Assembly (NCBI GenBank): GCA_947500505.1
Contig: CANMSL010000009.1
Coordinates: 1 to 64,000 of the forward strand
Direction of reading: 5' to 3'
DNA length: 64,000 bases
Origin: an uncultured Aquimarina sp.
GTDB taxonomy: Bacteria > Bacteroidota > Bacteroidia > Flavobacteriales > Flavobacteriaceae
Part shown: piece by piece, positions 16,865 to 26,819 of the stretch
How positions within the stretch are numbered: position 1 is the stretch's first letter
Layout of the letters: every line of letters starts with the position of its first letter
Notes under the pieces: model-generated
What the model saw: only the letters and a program-made list of their open reading frames with translations
Told to the model about the DNA's origin: nothing
The model's database searches: none
Made by a program: the position numbers and the translations under genes

Positions 16865-18403
16865 ATGGAAATCATAGGGAGTATTATTAAAGGAGCAATA
16901 AATTTAAAGGGAGCTTTAACTTCTGAACCGGATCATATAGAATCACAACAAAACATATTGGTGCAACTGCTTCAAACCGCATCAGAAACCGAATTTGGTA
17001 AAAAGTATGATTTCGGGAATGTTCTTAAGTCTAACGATATTCAGAAGGACTTCGCAGATAAGGTTCCTTATTTTGATTATCATCAATTATTAGATCAGTG
17101 GTGGCACAGGGTTATTGATGGGGAGGAAAATATAACATGGCCTGGTAGTCCGGATTATTTTGCTTTAAGCTCCGGAACAACTGGAAAGAAAAGCAAGCGT
17201 ATTCCTGTAACGAATGATATGATTGAAGCCATTCGTAAAGCAGGAATCAAGCAAGTCGAGGCATTATCAAACTTTGATTTACCGGCATCATTTTTCGAAA
17301 AAGAAATTATGATGTTAGGTAGTTCTACTGATTTACACGAAAGAGATGGTCATCTGGAGGGTGAAATTAGTGGGATTAGCGCAAGTAATATTCCCTTCTG
17401 GTTCGAAGGTTATTATAAACCGGGTAAAGAAATAGCAAAGATCGATGATTGGGATAAGCGGGTCCAAAGAATTGCCGAAAAAGCAAAACAATGGGATATT
17501 GGAGCACTTAGTGGGATACCTTCCTGGATGGAATTAATGCTCCAAAAAGTAATCGATTATCATCAGGTCGAAACGATTCACGACATTTGGCCAAACTTAG
17601 AAGTGTATGCTTCTGGTGGTGTAGCTTTCACTCCTTACGAAAAGAGTTTTAATAATTTGTTGCAGCATCCAATTACTGTAATTGATACGTATTTGGCTTC
17701 AGAGGGATTTATAGCATATCAAGAACGCCCTGAAACAGATGCTATGAAACTAATTACTGATAATGGAATTTATTTCGAATTTGTACCATTTAAGCCAGAG
17801 TATATCAATCAAGACGGTTCTTTGAAACAAGATGCTCCATCGCTCACGCTTTCAGAAGTAAAACTTGATCAAGACTATGTTTTATTAATGAGTACCGTTT
17901 CCGGAGCCTGGAGGTATATAATTGGAGATACTATAGAATTCGCAAATCTTGAAAAAGCAGAAATCAGGATTACCGGAAGAACTAAGTTTTTTCTCAATGT
18001 TGTGGGATCGCAATTGTCAGTTAATAAAATGAATACCGCATTAAGAAAAATAGAAGAAAAGTTTGATGTCGAGATTCCTGAATTCACATTAGCTGCTACA
18101 AGAATAGATGATGAATTTCATCATCATTGGTATTTAGGGACAGAAAGTAAAATTGACGCTAAAACATTAGCACACGAGCTGGATGAAGTTTTAAAAGAGG
18201 CAAATAAAAATTATAGGGTAGCTCGCGACAAAGCATTAAAAGGAGTGAAGGTAACTACTGTTCCTACGATTGTTTTTTCCGAGTGGAGTGGCGCACAAAA
18301 GAAAAAGGGTGGACAAGTAAAAATGGAGCGGGTGATGTCTGAAGAAAAATTTGCAGAGTGGGAAACCTTTTGTGAGAATTTGATTCAAAATAATCCAAAT
18401 TAG
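16865..18403 (+). CDS. GH3-family acyl-acid amido synthetase-like protein
   Basis: Adenylate-forming enzyme of the GH3 family; plant members conjugate acids to amino acids, bacterial functions are largely unassigned. The 512 residues include the ATP-binding loop FALSSGTTGKKSKRIPVT (about 99-116), a YASGGVAFTPYE segment near 249-260 and the hinge RYIIGDTIEFANLEKAEIRITGRTK-type block. Translation is probably coupled: seven bases after the HD-PycTM gene and three before the phosphoesterase-barrel gene. The operon context suggests acyl or lipid modification, which is inference. Confidence 0.88.
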   Translation: MEIIGSIIKGAINLKGALTSEPDHIESQQNILVQLLQTASETEFGKKYDFGNVLKSNDIQKDFADKVPYFDYHQLLDQWWHRVIDGEENITWPGSPDYFALSSGTTGKKSKRIPVTNDMIEAIRKAGIKQVEALSNFDLPASFFEKEIMMLGSSTDLHERDGHLEGEISGISASNIPFWFEGYYKPGKEIAKIDDWDKRVQRIAEKAKQWDIGALSGIPSWMELMLQKVIDYHQVETIHDIWPNLEVYASGGVAFTPYEKSFNNLLQHPITVIDTYLASEGFIAYQERPETDAMKLITDNGIYFEFVPFKPEYINQDGSLKQDAPSLTLSEVKLDQDYVLLMSTVSGAWRYIIGDTIEFANLEKAEIRITGRTKFFLNVVGSQLSVNKMNTALRKIEEKFDVEIPEFTLAATRIDDEFHHHWYLGTESKIDAKTLAHELDEVLKEANKNYRVARDKALKGVKVTTVPTIVFSEWSGAQKKKGGQVKMERVMSEEKFAEWETFCENLIQNNPN

Positions 18404-18406
18404 CCT

Positions 18407-21400
18407 ATGAATTTTAAAAATATACTTTATATATTAATTGCTTATATGGTCTCTGGTTGCGCTCTATACGAGCCTCAGTATAGAGATGAATATGTCCAGG
18501 CAGATCAGCCAATAGAGAGCAAAATAGAAAAAACTTTTTACCTCATTGGAGATGCCGGCTACGCTAATGAAGGAGGAAGCACACCTGCACTATTGGCATT
18601 CGAAAAATATCTGGAAAATAATAAGGAGATTGGGAACTATGCAATATTCTTAGGAGATAATATATATCCTGATGGAATGCCCGAAGAAAATGCAGATGAT
18701 CGGGGGATTGCAGAACATCGTTTAAACGCTCAAATTGATGCCGTAAAAGATTTTGATGGACAAGTTTATTTTATACCAGGTAATCACGATTGGTACAATG
18801 AAGGTTTAAAAGGTTTAGCAAGGGAAGAACAGTATTTTGAAAAAATCTTAAAGGATAAAAAAGTTTTTAGACCTTCAAAGGGATGTGCTCTTGAGAGTAT
18901 TGAAGTTACAGATAATATACAATTAATTATTCTGGATTCTCAATGGTATCTTGAAGATTGGGATAAACACCCTACGATTAATGATAATTGTCCTGAAATT
19001 AAGACTCGAGAAGCGATGTTTCTTGAAATTGAAAGCGAACTGAAAAAAAATCAGGATAAAACCATCTTTTTCACTTTACATCATCCATTGTATACTAACG
19101 GTGTACACGGTGGGAAATATGCACCCGTAAAGCATTTATATCCTTCGCAAAAAAAACTACCACTTCCTGTTTTAGGTTCATTAGCAATGCAATTAAGAAC
19201 CAGCGGCGCCGTTTCACCTCAGGATAATCAGAATGTATTTTATAAGTCTTTAGTACGGCGATTGGAAACAATAGCTAAAGGATCTGATCGTATTGTTTTT
19301 GCTTCTGGTCATGAACATTCTATTCAATATATTGAGCACAACGGTATCAAACAGATAGTATCAGGTGCAGGAGCAAAAAACTCATACGCTACTTTAGGTA
19401 ATGACGGTCTTTTTGCCTATGGAGGTCAAGGTTTTGTACGACTAGATATTTATACAAATGGATCAACCTGGGTATCTTATTTTGGAGCTAAAAATAATGA
19501 GCCGAAGTTACTGTATAGGAAAGAGATATTCGAAAAAATTGAGCCGTATGATATATCGAAGATTCCTGAGGTAACAGAAAAAACTGTGGAGGCTTCTGTA
19601 TACAAAGACGATACTGAAAAAACTGTAGTTTATGAAAGTATTTGGGGTGATCATTACAGAGAATTGTATGGCACGAAAATAAATGCTAAGGTAGCAATTC
19701 TGGACACTTTATATGGAGGATTGGAAGTAGTTCGAAAAGGAGGCGGACATCAAACTAGATCTTTACGATTAGTAGATAAAAATGGTAAGGAATACAATAT
19801 GAGAGCTCTGAAAAAAAGTGGTGTCAAGTTTTTACAATCAACCGTATTTCCTGATAGTTATATTGAAGAGTCTCTGGAGGATACAGTTTCAGAGGATATT
19901 CTACTTAACTTCTATACTGCCGCTCACCCTTATATCTTTACTGTCATACCAGATCTTTCAGAAGCAATTGAGATCAATCATACCAACCCGGAACTGTTTT
20001 ACGTACCCAAGCAAAAGGCCTTGGGGAAGTATAACTTTGATCACGGTAACGAATTGTATATGATCGAAGAAAGACCGGAAGAAAATCATAAAGATTTGGC
20101 TTCATTTGGAAAACCAGATGATATCGAAAGTACTTCTGATGTATACGAACGATTGCGAAGGGACGAGAAATATAAGATAGACGAAGCAGCTTATATAAGA
20201 GCCAGAATGTTCGATATGCTTATAGGTGATTGGGATCGACACCAGGATCAATGGCGATGGGCAGAATTTAAATTAGAGAATGGAGATCACATTTTTAAAC
20301 CTATCCCCAGAGATAGAGATCAAGCTTTTTCAAATTTCGACGGAGGATTTTTAGGAACATTGAAAGGAATACTTGGTTTTGCTAATCAGTTTCAGGTATA
20401 TGATGCGGAGTTAGAAGATATAGAATGGATCAACGCATCAGCAACCAGATTAGATAGAACTCTTATCAGAAATAGTGGAAGAAACGAGTGGATTAAACAA
20501 GCAGAATTCATTCAGAAAAACCTAAAAAATTCGGATATAGAATATGCTTTCAGTAAAATCCCTCCCGAAGCTAAAGGACAAGATCTGGAAAAAATTAAAA
20601 AGAATTTAAGGGGACGAAGAGAAAATTTAGTCGATATCGCAAATAGATATTATGATTTTCTGTCTAGCGAGGTTGTTGTAATGGGAACTGATAAAGATGA
20701 TTTGTTTCAGATCGAGCGAATGAAAAACGGACTAACAAAAATTACTGTTTCCAGAATAAAAGACGATAAAAAATCTACATTGGTGAGTGAACGTGTTTTT
20801 GATAAAAAGGATACTAAGGAAATCTGGATTTATGGATTAGATGATGATGACATATTTGAGGCATACGGAAACCCAGATGACCCTATTAAAATAAATATTA
20901 TAGGTGGTCAAAATAATGATATCTACAAGCTAAATAAAGGAAGGAGAATTGCTGTTTTTGATCATAAAAGTAAGCCGAATACTGTCGAGAAAAAAGGAGG
21001 GGCTAGAATAAAATTTACAGACAATTATCAAATAAATAATTATGACAAAAACGAGCAAATATTTACTACATCATCGATTCTTCCTGCAATAGGATATAAC
21101 CCCGACGACGGAATACGAATTGGTCCTTTGGCACTATTTAGTATTAATGGATTACAAAAACATCCTTTCTCCAGTAATCATTCCTTCTCAGGAGGATATT
21201 ATTTTGCTACTCACGGATTTAATTTGCAATACAAGGGAGAATTTGGTGGCATTTTAGGTAGTTATAATATGCTTGTTGAAGCTGAGTACACTAGTCCCGG
21301 TTATACCGTAAATTTCTTTGGCTTTGGGAATAGTACTGTAAACAACCAGGATGCTTTGGGGTTTGATTATAATCGAGTAAAACTAAGTAAATACAGTACA

Positions 21401-22111
21401 TCGATTGGTGCAGTAAAGAGCGGTCGGTTCGGTAGTTATTTTGAATATAAGGCTACTGTAGAAGGTATAGAAATAGATGATACCAATGGTAGATTTATAA
21501 CACAAGGAGCAAATTTGCAAAGTTCAGAGGATTTTGATCGTAAATGGTTTATTGATTTAAGTGCGAAATATAGATACGAAAGCTACGATGTGATCGTGAA
21601 CCCTACCAGAGGGATGAAATTCGAAATCAATGGAGGCGCTACTACTAACATTCGGGATACAGAAAGAACGTTTGGTTATATTAAATCGCATCTAGGTTTT
21701 TATAATTCAGTAAGTCGCAATCGTAGACTCGTTTTGAAAACAGCGGCACAAGCTCAATTTAACATTGGTAGTTCTTATGAATTTTATCAGGGAGCTACAA
21801 TTGGTGCTGATAATTTACTAAGAGGATATAGAACGGAAAGGTTTACAGGTCAAACAGCACTTTCTGGTAGTGCAGACTTACGTTACAGCTTTAAAAGTTT
21901 TAAAACTAGGATATTACCGCTGCAGATCGGTATTTTTGGAGGAGCAGATACAGGGAGAGTCTGGATTAGTAGAGATAATTCAGAAAAATGGAACAGTAGT
22001 GTTGGTGGTGGTTTGTGGATCAACAGCCTGGATGAAATAAAGGGCACTTTTGATCTGTTTACTGGAGATGATGGCGCAAGGTTTTCTTTCACACTAGCAT
22101 TTAGAATTTAA
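18407..22111 (+). CDS. Tripartite lipoprotein: metallophosphoesterase, kinase-like domain, outer-membrane barrel
   Basis: 1234 residues with a lipoprotein signal (lipobox SGC, Cys18). Residues about 42-350 are a calcineurin-like phosphoesterase: GDAGY (Asp49), GDNIYPDG, GNHDWY (125-130), HHPLYTNG and SGHEHS. Residues about 425-800 resemble a HipA/FAM20-type kinase: a Lys in NMRALKKS, LIGDWDRHQDQW (Asp608, Arg611, His612) and PIPRDRDQAF (Asp636/Asp638) in the places of the catalytic and metal-binding loops. Residues about 870-1234 form alternating strands ending FTLAFRI with a terminal aromatic/hydrophobic pattern, a BamA/Omp85-like barrel. The kinase-like assignment is my inference. Central gene of the HD-PycTM/GH3 operon. 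Confidence 0.82.
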   Translation: MNFKNILYILIAYMVSGCALYEPQYRDEYVQADQPIESKIEKTFYLIGDAGYANEGGSTPALLAFEKYLENNKEIGNYAIFLGDNIYPDGMPEENADDRGIAEHRLNAQIDAVKDFDGQVYFIPGNHDWYNEGLKGLAREEQYFEKILKDKKVFRPSKGCALESIEVTDNIQLIILDSQWYLEDWDKHPTINDNCPEIKTREAMFLEIESELKKNQDKTIFFTLHHPLYTNGVHGGKYAPVKHLYPSQKKLPLPVLGSLAMQLRTSGAVSPQDNQNVFYKSLVRRLETIAKGSDRIVFASGHEHSIQYIEHNGIKQIVSGAGAKNSYATLGNDGLFAYGGQGFVRLDIYTNGSTWVSYFGAKNNEPKLLYRKEIFEKIEPYDISKIPEVTEKTVEASVYKDDTEKTVVYESIWGDHYRELYGTKINAKVAILDTLYGGLEVVRKGGGHQTRSLRLVDKNGKEYNMRALKKSGVKFLQSTVFPDSYIEESLEDTVSEDILLNFYTAAHPYIFTVIPDLSEAIEINHTNPELFYVPKQKALGKYNFDHGNELYMIEERPEENHKDLASFGKPDDIESTSDVYERLRRDEKYKIDEAAYIRARMFDMLIGDWDRHQDQWRWAEFKLENGDHIFKPIPRDRDQAFSNFDGGFLGTLKGILGFANQFQVYDAELEDIEWINASATRLDRTLIRNSGRNEWIKQAEFIQKNLKNSDIEYAFSKIPPEAKGQDLEKIKKNLRGRRENLVDIANRYYDFLSSEVVVMGTDKDDLFQIERMKNGLTKITVSRIKDDKKSTLVSERVFDKKDTKEIWIYGLDDDDIFEAYGNPDDPIKINIIGGQNNDIYKLNKGRRIAVFDHKSKPNTVEKKGGARIKFTDNYQINNYDKNEQIFTTSSILPAIGYNPDDGIRIGPLALFSINGLQKHPFSSNHSFSGGYYFATHGFNLQYKGEFGGILGSYNMLVEAEYTSPGYTVNFFGFGNSTVNNQDALGFDYNRVKLSKYSTSIGAVKSGRFGSYFEYKATVEGIEIDDTNGRFITQGANLQSSEDFDRKWFIDLSAKYRYESYDVIVNPTRGMKFEINGGATTNIRDTERTFGYIKSHLGFYNSVSRNRRLVLKTAAQAQFNIGSSYEFYQGATIGADNLLRGYRTERFTGQTALSGSADLRYSFKSFKTRILPLQIGIFGGADTGRVWISRDNSEKWNSSVGGGLWINSLDEIKGTFDLFTGDDGARFSFTLAFRI

Positions 22112-22149
22112 AACATAAAACATAAAATTTAGAACCCTTTAATAAACAT

Positions 22150-22965
22150 ATGAGAATGAAAAATAATATTATCTTACTAACAATGTTATTTGTAATTGTA
22201 TTTAGTAGCAACGCACAAGAACCTACAAGGACCTCCCCTTATCAAACAAATTTTTGGAAAGATGGCGCCTGGCTTGCAGGTGGCTTTGGTTTATCAGCGT
22301 ATGGGCTTATTTTGGTTCAGAATAAAGATGATTTAACCGAGCAGGAGTTGTCAGAATTAGATAGAGATGATGTCATAGGAATAGACCGATGGGCCGCAGG
22401 TTATTATGATGAAAATGCCAGTAAAATTAGTGACATTCCTTTTTACAGTTCTTTCGCTACGCCTTTCTTACTTTTACTCAATAAAGATATGAGAGGAGAT
22501 GCTGGTCAGCTTTCTGTGATGTTTTTAGAAACTATGTCTACTACTGCCGCTATGTTTACAATAACCGCTGGTTTGGTTGAAAGAAGCAGACCTAAAGTAT
22601 ATAATGAAGAACTTTCCGTGAGCGAACGATTGAGGAACGATAATCAGCGATCTTTTTATAGCGGACACGTGGCGGCATCAGCTGCTGCGTCATTTTTTGC
22701 TGCAAAAGTATTTAATGATTACTTTCCTGATTCTAACGCGAAACCTTACATATGGGCTGGAGCCGCTTTATTGCCTGCTACTGTAGGTTATTTCAGAATT
22801 AAATCGGGAAACCACTATCTAACGGACGTAATCTTAGGGTATGCACTGGGTGCTGCTACCGGTATTTTGGTGCCAGAATTACATAAGAAGAAAAACAATA
22901 ACCTGACCATTTCGGCAGGAGTTGGAAATGGTCAGCAAGTAGTGTATCTTTCTTATAGATTCTAA
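22150..22965 (+). CDS. PAP2-family phosphatase, exported/membrane-associated
   Basis: Type 2 phosphatidic-acid-phosphatase superfamily member acting on lipid or soluble phosphate esters. The 271 residues begin with a signal peptide (ending SSNAQ, about residue 24). The three-part phosphatase signature is visible: a KxxxxxxRP-like VERSRPKVY region, SFYSGHVAASAA (His in the second motif) and FRIKSGNHYLTDVILGYALG (His as nucleophile, Asp as partner). A start two codons later at 22156 is equally possible. 38 bases after the tripartite lipoprotein gene and probably in the same operon. Confidence 0.87.
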   Translation: MRMKNNIILLTMLFVIVFSSNAQEPTRTSPYQTNFWKDGAWLAGGFGLSAYGLILVQNKDDLTEQELSELDRDDVIGIDRWAAGYYDENASKISDIPFYSSFATPFLLLLNKDMRGDAGQLSVMFLETMSTTAAMFTITAGLVERSRPKVYNEELSVSERLRNDNQRSFYSGHVAASAAASFFAAKVFNDYFPDSNAKPYIWAGAALLPATVGYFRIKSGNHYLTDVILGYALGAATGILVPELHKKKNNNLTISAGVGNGQQVVYLSYRF

Positions 22966-22984
22966 AAACTTTAAAATACAATGT

Positions 22985-23878
22985 ATGTATAAGTATTCAC
23001 TGATACTTTTGATTTTTGTTAATTTTTCTATGACCGCCCAGGTAACCGATATTGCCAGAGTGGAATACACATATTTTCCGCAACGTGATAGTGATAATTC
23101 TTTTAAACGGGTAAGGGCTTTTTTGAATGTCCCTATTAAACTTAATGATAAAGGTTCATACTTGGTTCCGGGTTTCGAATATAGAAGTGTTTCATTTGAT
23201 TATGAAGATATGGTAGCTTTTAGTGTAGAAGACTTAGATCGATTTGCTTCTTACGAACTATCTTTGGGATATACCTTTAAGATGAAAAATGACTGGCGCT
23301 TTGCGATTAAAGGTGGAGTAATGGCTGCTTCTAATTTTGATACTAAAAAATTAATATCTGATGATATCTTATATTCCGGTTCTATTTTTTTTATAAAGGA
23401 TAGAACCGATAACCCTTCTAACAAACCGTGGCGATTAATTTTTGGATTACAGTATGCCACTACGGCTGGTAGGCCATTTCCTTTGCCGATTATTAATTAT
23501 TATAAGAAATTTCATCCATCCTGGACGTATTCTGTGGGGGTACCCAAAAGTAATCTGAAATATTTGATCAATAAGAAAAATGTGATTCAGGGATTCGTAA
23601 CTTTGGATGGTTTTTATGCTAATATTCAAAATAATAAAGAAATACCTAATCCATCTTCTCCCGGGCAACCAGATGTTGCAGAAGATATCTCTATGTTAAT
23701 CGCTCTTGCAGGTTTAGGATACGAGCGATTCTTTACAGATCATTTGTTAGCGTATGCATATGGTGGGTTTACGGTTCTTAACGATATTAGATTAAGGGAT
23801 GTAGATGATAATGATGTATTGACAATAAATGACGAGAATAGTTTTTATATACGTTTCGGATTAAAATTCAAAATTTAA
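22985..23878 (+). CDS. Outer-membrane beta-barrel protein, DUF6268-like
   Basis: 297 residues with a signal peptide (about 1-18, ending MTAQ) and repeated amphipathic beta strands ending in FYIRFGLKFKI, a typical outer-membrane C terminus. The opening DIARVEYTYFPQ and the conserved KRVRAFLNVPIKL region resemble the DUF6268 family. No enzymatic motif is visible. Last gene of the plus-strand run; the MFS gene faces it tail to tail. Confidence 0.72.
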   Translation: MYKYSLILLIFVNFSMTAQVTDIARVEYTYFPQRDSDNSFKRVRAFLNVPIKLNDKGSYLVPGFEYRSVSFDYEDMVAFSVEDLDRFASYELSLGYTFKMKNDWRFAIKGGVMAASNFDTKKLISDDILYSGSIFFIKDRTDNPSNKPWRLIFGLQYATTAGRPFPLPIINYYKKFHPSWTYSVGVPKSNLKYLINKKNVIQGFVTLDGFYANIQNNKEIPNPSSPGQPDVAEDISMLIALAGLGYERFFTDHLLAYAYGGFTVLNDIRLRDVDDNDVLTINDENSFYIRFGLKFKI

Positions 23879-23914
23879 AACCTGTTTTTCAACGTAAGTA
23901 CTATTAGAGTTTAT

Positions 23915-25216
23915 CTACTCTACTTCTGGAAGTCTGGAACATTTGTAGGCTCCAAATGCACCTAGAATGGAAAGCATCAGAATAACTCCTTCGGTAGATA
24001 CAATAGAAGCTAATGCGCTAATTCCTCCGGTAATCAACAATATAAATCCAATAATTGTATTGCTCACGGCAACATAATTAGTTCTGGTGTTACCTTTGGC
24101 CATATCCAGAACATATGTTTTACGCCCTAGTCGTACTCCGCTATGGGCGATTCCAAGTATAAAAAAAGCTAAAGGATACAACCAGTATTGATTTCTTAAG
24201 GCAGGAGCATAGTTAATAAGAAAAAATAGTATGATTCCTAGAGTAGAAGTAATCATAGCACCTATCATCATCACTTTTTTGCTTGAAACATCTGCCATTC
24301 GACCCCAAATGGGAGAGCTTATAATTGAAGCAACTCCATTAGCTATGATCAGAAGACCCAGTAGATAACTTTCATTACCTAAATAAGTTTGTGCTAACAG
24401 GACATAAAAAGGTGCAGCGAGTGCAGAACACAATAATAATGACCTTGATATAATAAAATCCCTGAATCTTTTATCGGTTTTTAGAATTGTTAATTTAGCA
24501 AGAGCTTCTTTTAAATCGCTACCGCTATCAGAAGTCTCTCCTGGAAATTCTTTTATATTAGCATAGATACAAGCTGAGATGAGCCATAAAGAACTGGCAA
24601 AAAAGATGATTTTGCTGTAAAAATAAATGTTTTGTTCATGGTTAGATTCATAAATTAAAAATAACCCTGCAATTAAAACTAATACTCCCGATAATGATCC
24701 GGCATATCCTTTCAGTTTTCCTCTTCTTGTTTTAGGAATTGTTTTACCAAGAACATCTTTTGAAGATATCGAGCAAAAACTTCGGGATAGGCTAAAGAGA
24801 ATTAAGAATACAATTATGAGCCAGCCTGCGGTAACACCTTCAAAATATATAGCTATAATTCCGATAGCAGCAATGGATAAGAACTGAAAAACTGAGCCTA
24901 TTACCCATAGCCACTTTCTTATGGTTTTGGATCTGACGTAGTGAGAAAGGATTATTTGTGGTAGCATAGATCCTGACTCCCTGATTGGAACAATAAAACT
25001 GATAAGATATACAGGCGCTTGTACATAGCTCATTACCCAGGTTAAAACAGTTTTAGGGTTACTAAGAGTATCTCCTAGTTTTGTTAAAACATTACTTGCC
25101 AGGATTAAAAAGTAGTTTTTCGGAACATAATTACAAGCTTTCTCATCAATACCTTTACAAATACGCCTACCATTTTCATTATTTATAGCGTTGTAGAGTT
25201 TTTCTAAATGGTTCAT
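23915..25216 (-). CDS. MFS transporter
   Basis: Inner-membrane transporter of 433 residues with about 12 hydrophobic segments and an unusually long N-terminal cytoplasmic stretch (about 50 residues). The loop between helices 8 and 9 has the MFS-type sequence IWGRMADVSSKKVMMIG (about 295-311). Substrate cannot be inferred. It follows the cardiolipin synthase gene on the same strand with a gap of about 50 bases. Confidence 0.8.
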   Translation of the reverse strand: MNHLEKLYNAINNENGRRICKGIDEKACNYVPKNYFLILASNVLTKLGDTLSNPKTVLTWVMSYVQAPVYLISFIVPIRESGSMLPQIILSHYVRSKTIRKWLWVIGSVFQFLSIAAIGIIAIYFEGVTAGWLIIVFLILFSLSRSFCSISSKDVLGKTIPKTRRGKLKGYAGSLSGVLVLIAGLFLIYESNHEQNIYFYSKIIFFASSLWLISACIYANIKEFPGETSDSGSDLKEALAKLTILKTDKRFRDFIISRSLLLCSALAAPFYVLLAQTYLGNESYLLGLLIIANGVASIISSPIWGRMADVSSKKVMMIGAMITSTLGIILFFLINYAPALRNQYWLYPLAFFILGIAHSGVRLGRKTYVLDMAKGNTRTNYVAVSNTIIGFILLITGGISALASIVSTEGVILMLSILGAFGAYKCSRLPEVE

Positions 25217-25268
25217 TGATTGGTAATAGTGTTTGGATTTTTATGAATAATCTAAAAAAAGAATAGTA

Positions 25269-26690
25269 TTATAATAATGGGCTAAAGAATCGAGCGATCC
25301 CTTCTGATAATTTTTGTTTTAGTGGACGGTTTTTGTAAGTTTCATATTCAAGAAGAACACCTTCATCGCAATCATTCATAAAATCTTCACAGATTCTCTC
25401 TGCTATTTTTTTATCATAAATAAGGGCGTTGGTTTCGAAATTATGTTCAAAACTTCTATGATCAAAGTTACCGGATCCCACAGAAGCTATCTCACCATCC
25501 ATAACTATTACTTTGCTATGAAGAAAGTCATCTTTTTGTTGATAAACTTCAATCCCAAGATATAAGAGTTCTTCAAAAAATGAAAGCATACTATGTTTGG
25601 CTAACCAGGAATCGGATTTTTTTGGAACTAATAATTTTATAACAACCCCGCTTAACGCTGCAATTCTGAGTGCTTCCATCATCGCACTATTAGGGATGAA
25701 GTACGGATTTGATATATAGATATATTCCTCTGCGAGGTTGATCATACTTATATATTGCTGCATAATAGAAGGGTGATCCGAGTCTGGACCTCCGGCTACG
25801 ATCTGGACGGCAACATCGCCTTGTTCTTCCGTTTCCGGAAGGTATTCATCTTGTAATAACATTTCCTGATCGCTGGCAAAATAGTAATCTTTAATAAACA
25901 CACGATGAAGATGATCCACAGCAGAACCTTTAAGTAGTAAATGGGTGTCATCCCAAATACCTAATTCAGAATTTGACTTTATATATTTATCAGATATGTT
26001 TACACCTCCGGTAAAGCCCACTTTTCCGTCAATGATAATAATTTTTCTGTGATTTCGATAATTAAGGGTAAACAAAAAACTACCGTAATGTAGAGGCATT
26101 ATCGGATATACTTTAGCCCCGATGTTTTTAAACTTTTTAGTAATTTTCTTTCGCCAGGAATAACTACCGATGGCATCATACAAAATCCGTACTTCTACAT
26201 TGTTTTCCAGTTTTTCTTTCAATAATGAGTAGAGCCTGTCAAATAGTTCACCTTCTTCAAAAATATAATACTGGAGGTGGATAAATTTTTCTGCTTTTTG
26301 TAATTCTTCAAAAATAACCTCAAAGGTTTTGGCTCCATTTTGTAATACGCTTACTTTATTTGCCGGCCGGGCAGCAAAACCAGAGCTGTTTCGCATTAGT
26401 TTAGATAACTTTTCAGACTTTTTATTTGTAAAATCTACTTGTTTTTCCTTGACTAATTTATCTCGAAATTTTTCATTATACAGACGTCTTTTGACAGTTT
26501 CTTTTAGTTTAAAGAATTTAAATCTCCTCCTGTTAATACCAAAAATTATGTATAAGAGGATGCCAAAAAAAGGAAAGATTAATACTATGAGAAGCCAACT
26601 TAATGATTTTGTTGGCCTGGAACCATAAAGGATAATATGTATTATGGCAAGAATAGTTAGAATACTATAAAGGCTAATCAAAATGATCAT
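25269..26690 (-). CDS. cls: Cardiolipin synthase (phospholipase D type)
   Basis: Membrane enzyme that makes cardiolipin from phosphatidylglycerol. The 473 residues have two N-terminal transmembrane helices (about 3-25 and 32-50) with the PLDNc-type PTKSLSWLLIVLIFPFFGIL stretch, followed by two HKD catalytic motifs: NHRKIIIIDGKVGFTGG in the first half and HSKVIVMDGEIASVGSGNFD (about 393-412) in the second. Length and architecture are standard for Bacteroidota. Confidence 0.92.
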   Translation of the reverse strand: MIILISLYSILTILAIIHIILYGSRPTKSLSWLLIVLIFPFFGILLYIIFGINRRRFKFFKLKETVKRRLYNEKFRDKLVKEKQVDFTNKKSEKLSKLMRNSSGFAARPANKVSVLQNGAKTFEVIFEELQKAEKFIHLQYYIFEEGELFDRLYSLLKEKLENNVEVRILYDAIGSYSWRKKITKKFKNIGAKVYPIMPLHYGSFLFTLNYRNHRKIIIIDGKVGFTGGVNISDKYIKSNSELGIWDDTHLLLKGSAVDHLHRVFIKDYYFASDQEMLLQDEYLPETEEQGDVAVQIVAGGPDSDHPSIMQQYISMINLAEEYIYISNPYFIPNSAMMEALRIAALSGVVIKLLVPKKSDSWLAKHSMLSFFEELLYLGIEVYQQKDDFLHSKVIVMDGEIASVGSGNFDHRSFEHNFETNALIYDKKIAERICEDFMNDCDEGVLLEYETYKNRPLKQKLSEGIARFFSPLL

Positions 26691-26819
26691 ATTGAAGAAT
26701 ATTTTATACTATATAGCATTATTTTACTATTTTTTTTAAATGAGCTATTATTTATTTGGATTGGAGTATTATGGCAGAAGGCAAAAACATACATTCATAA
26801 AAATATAAATTTGTTGATT

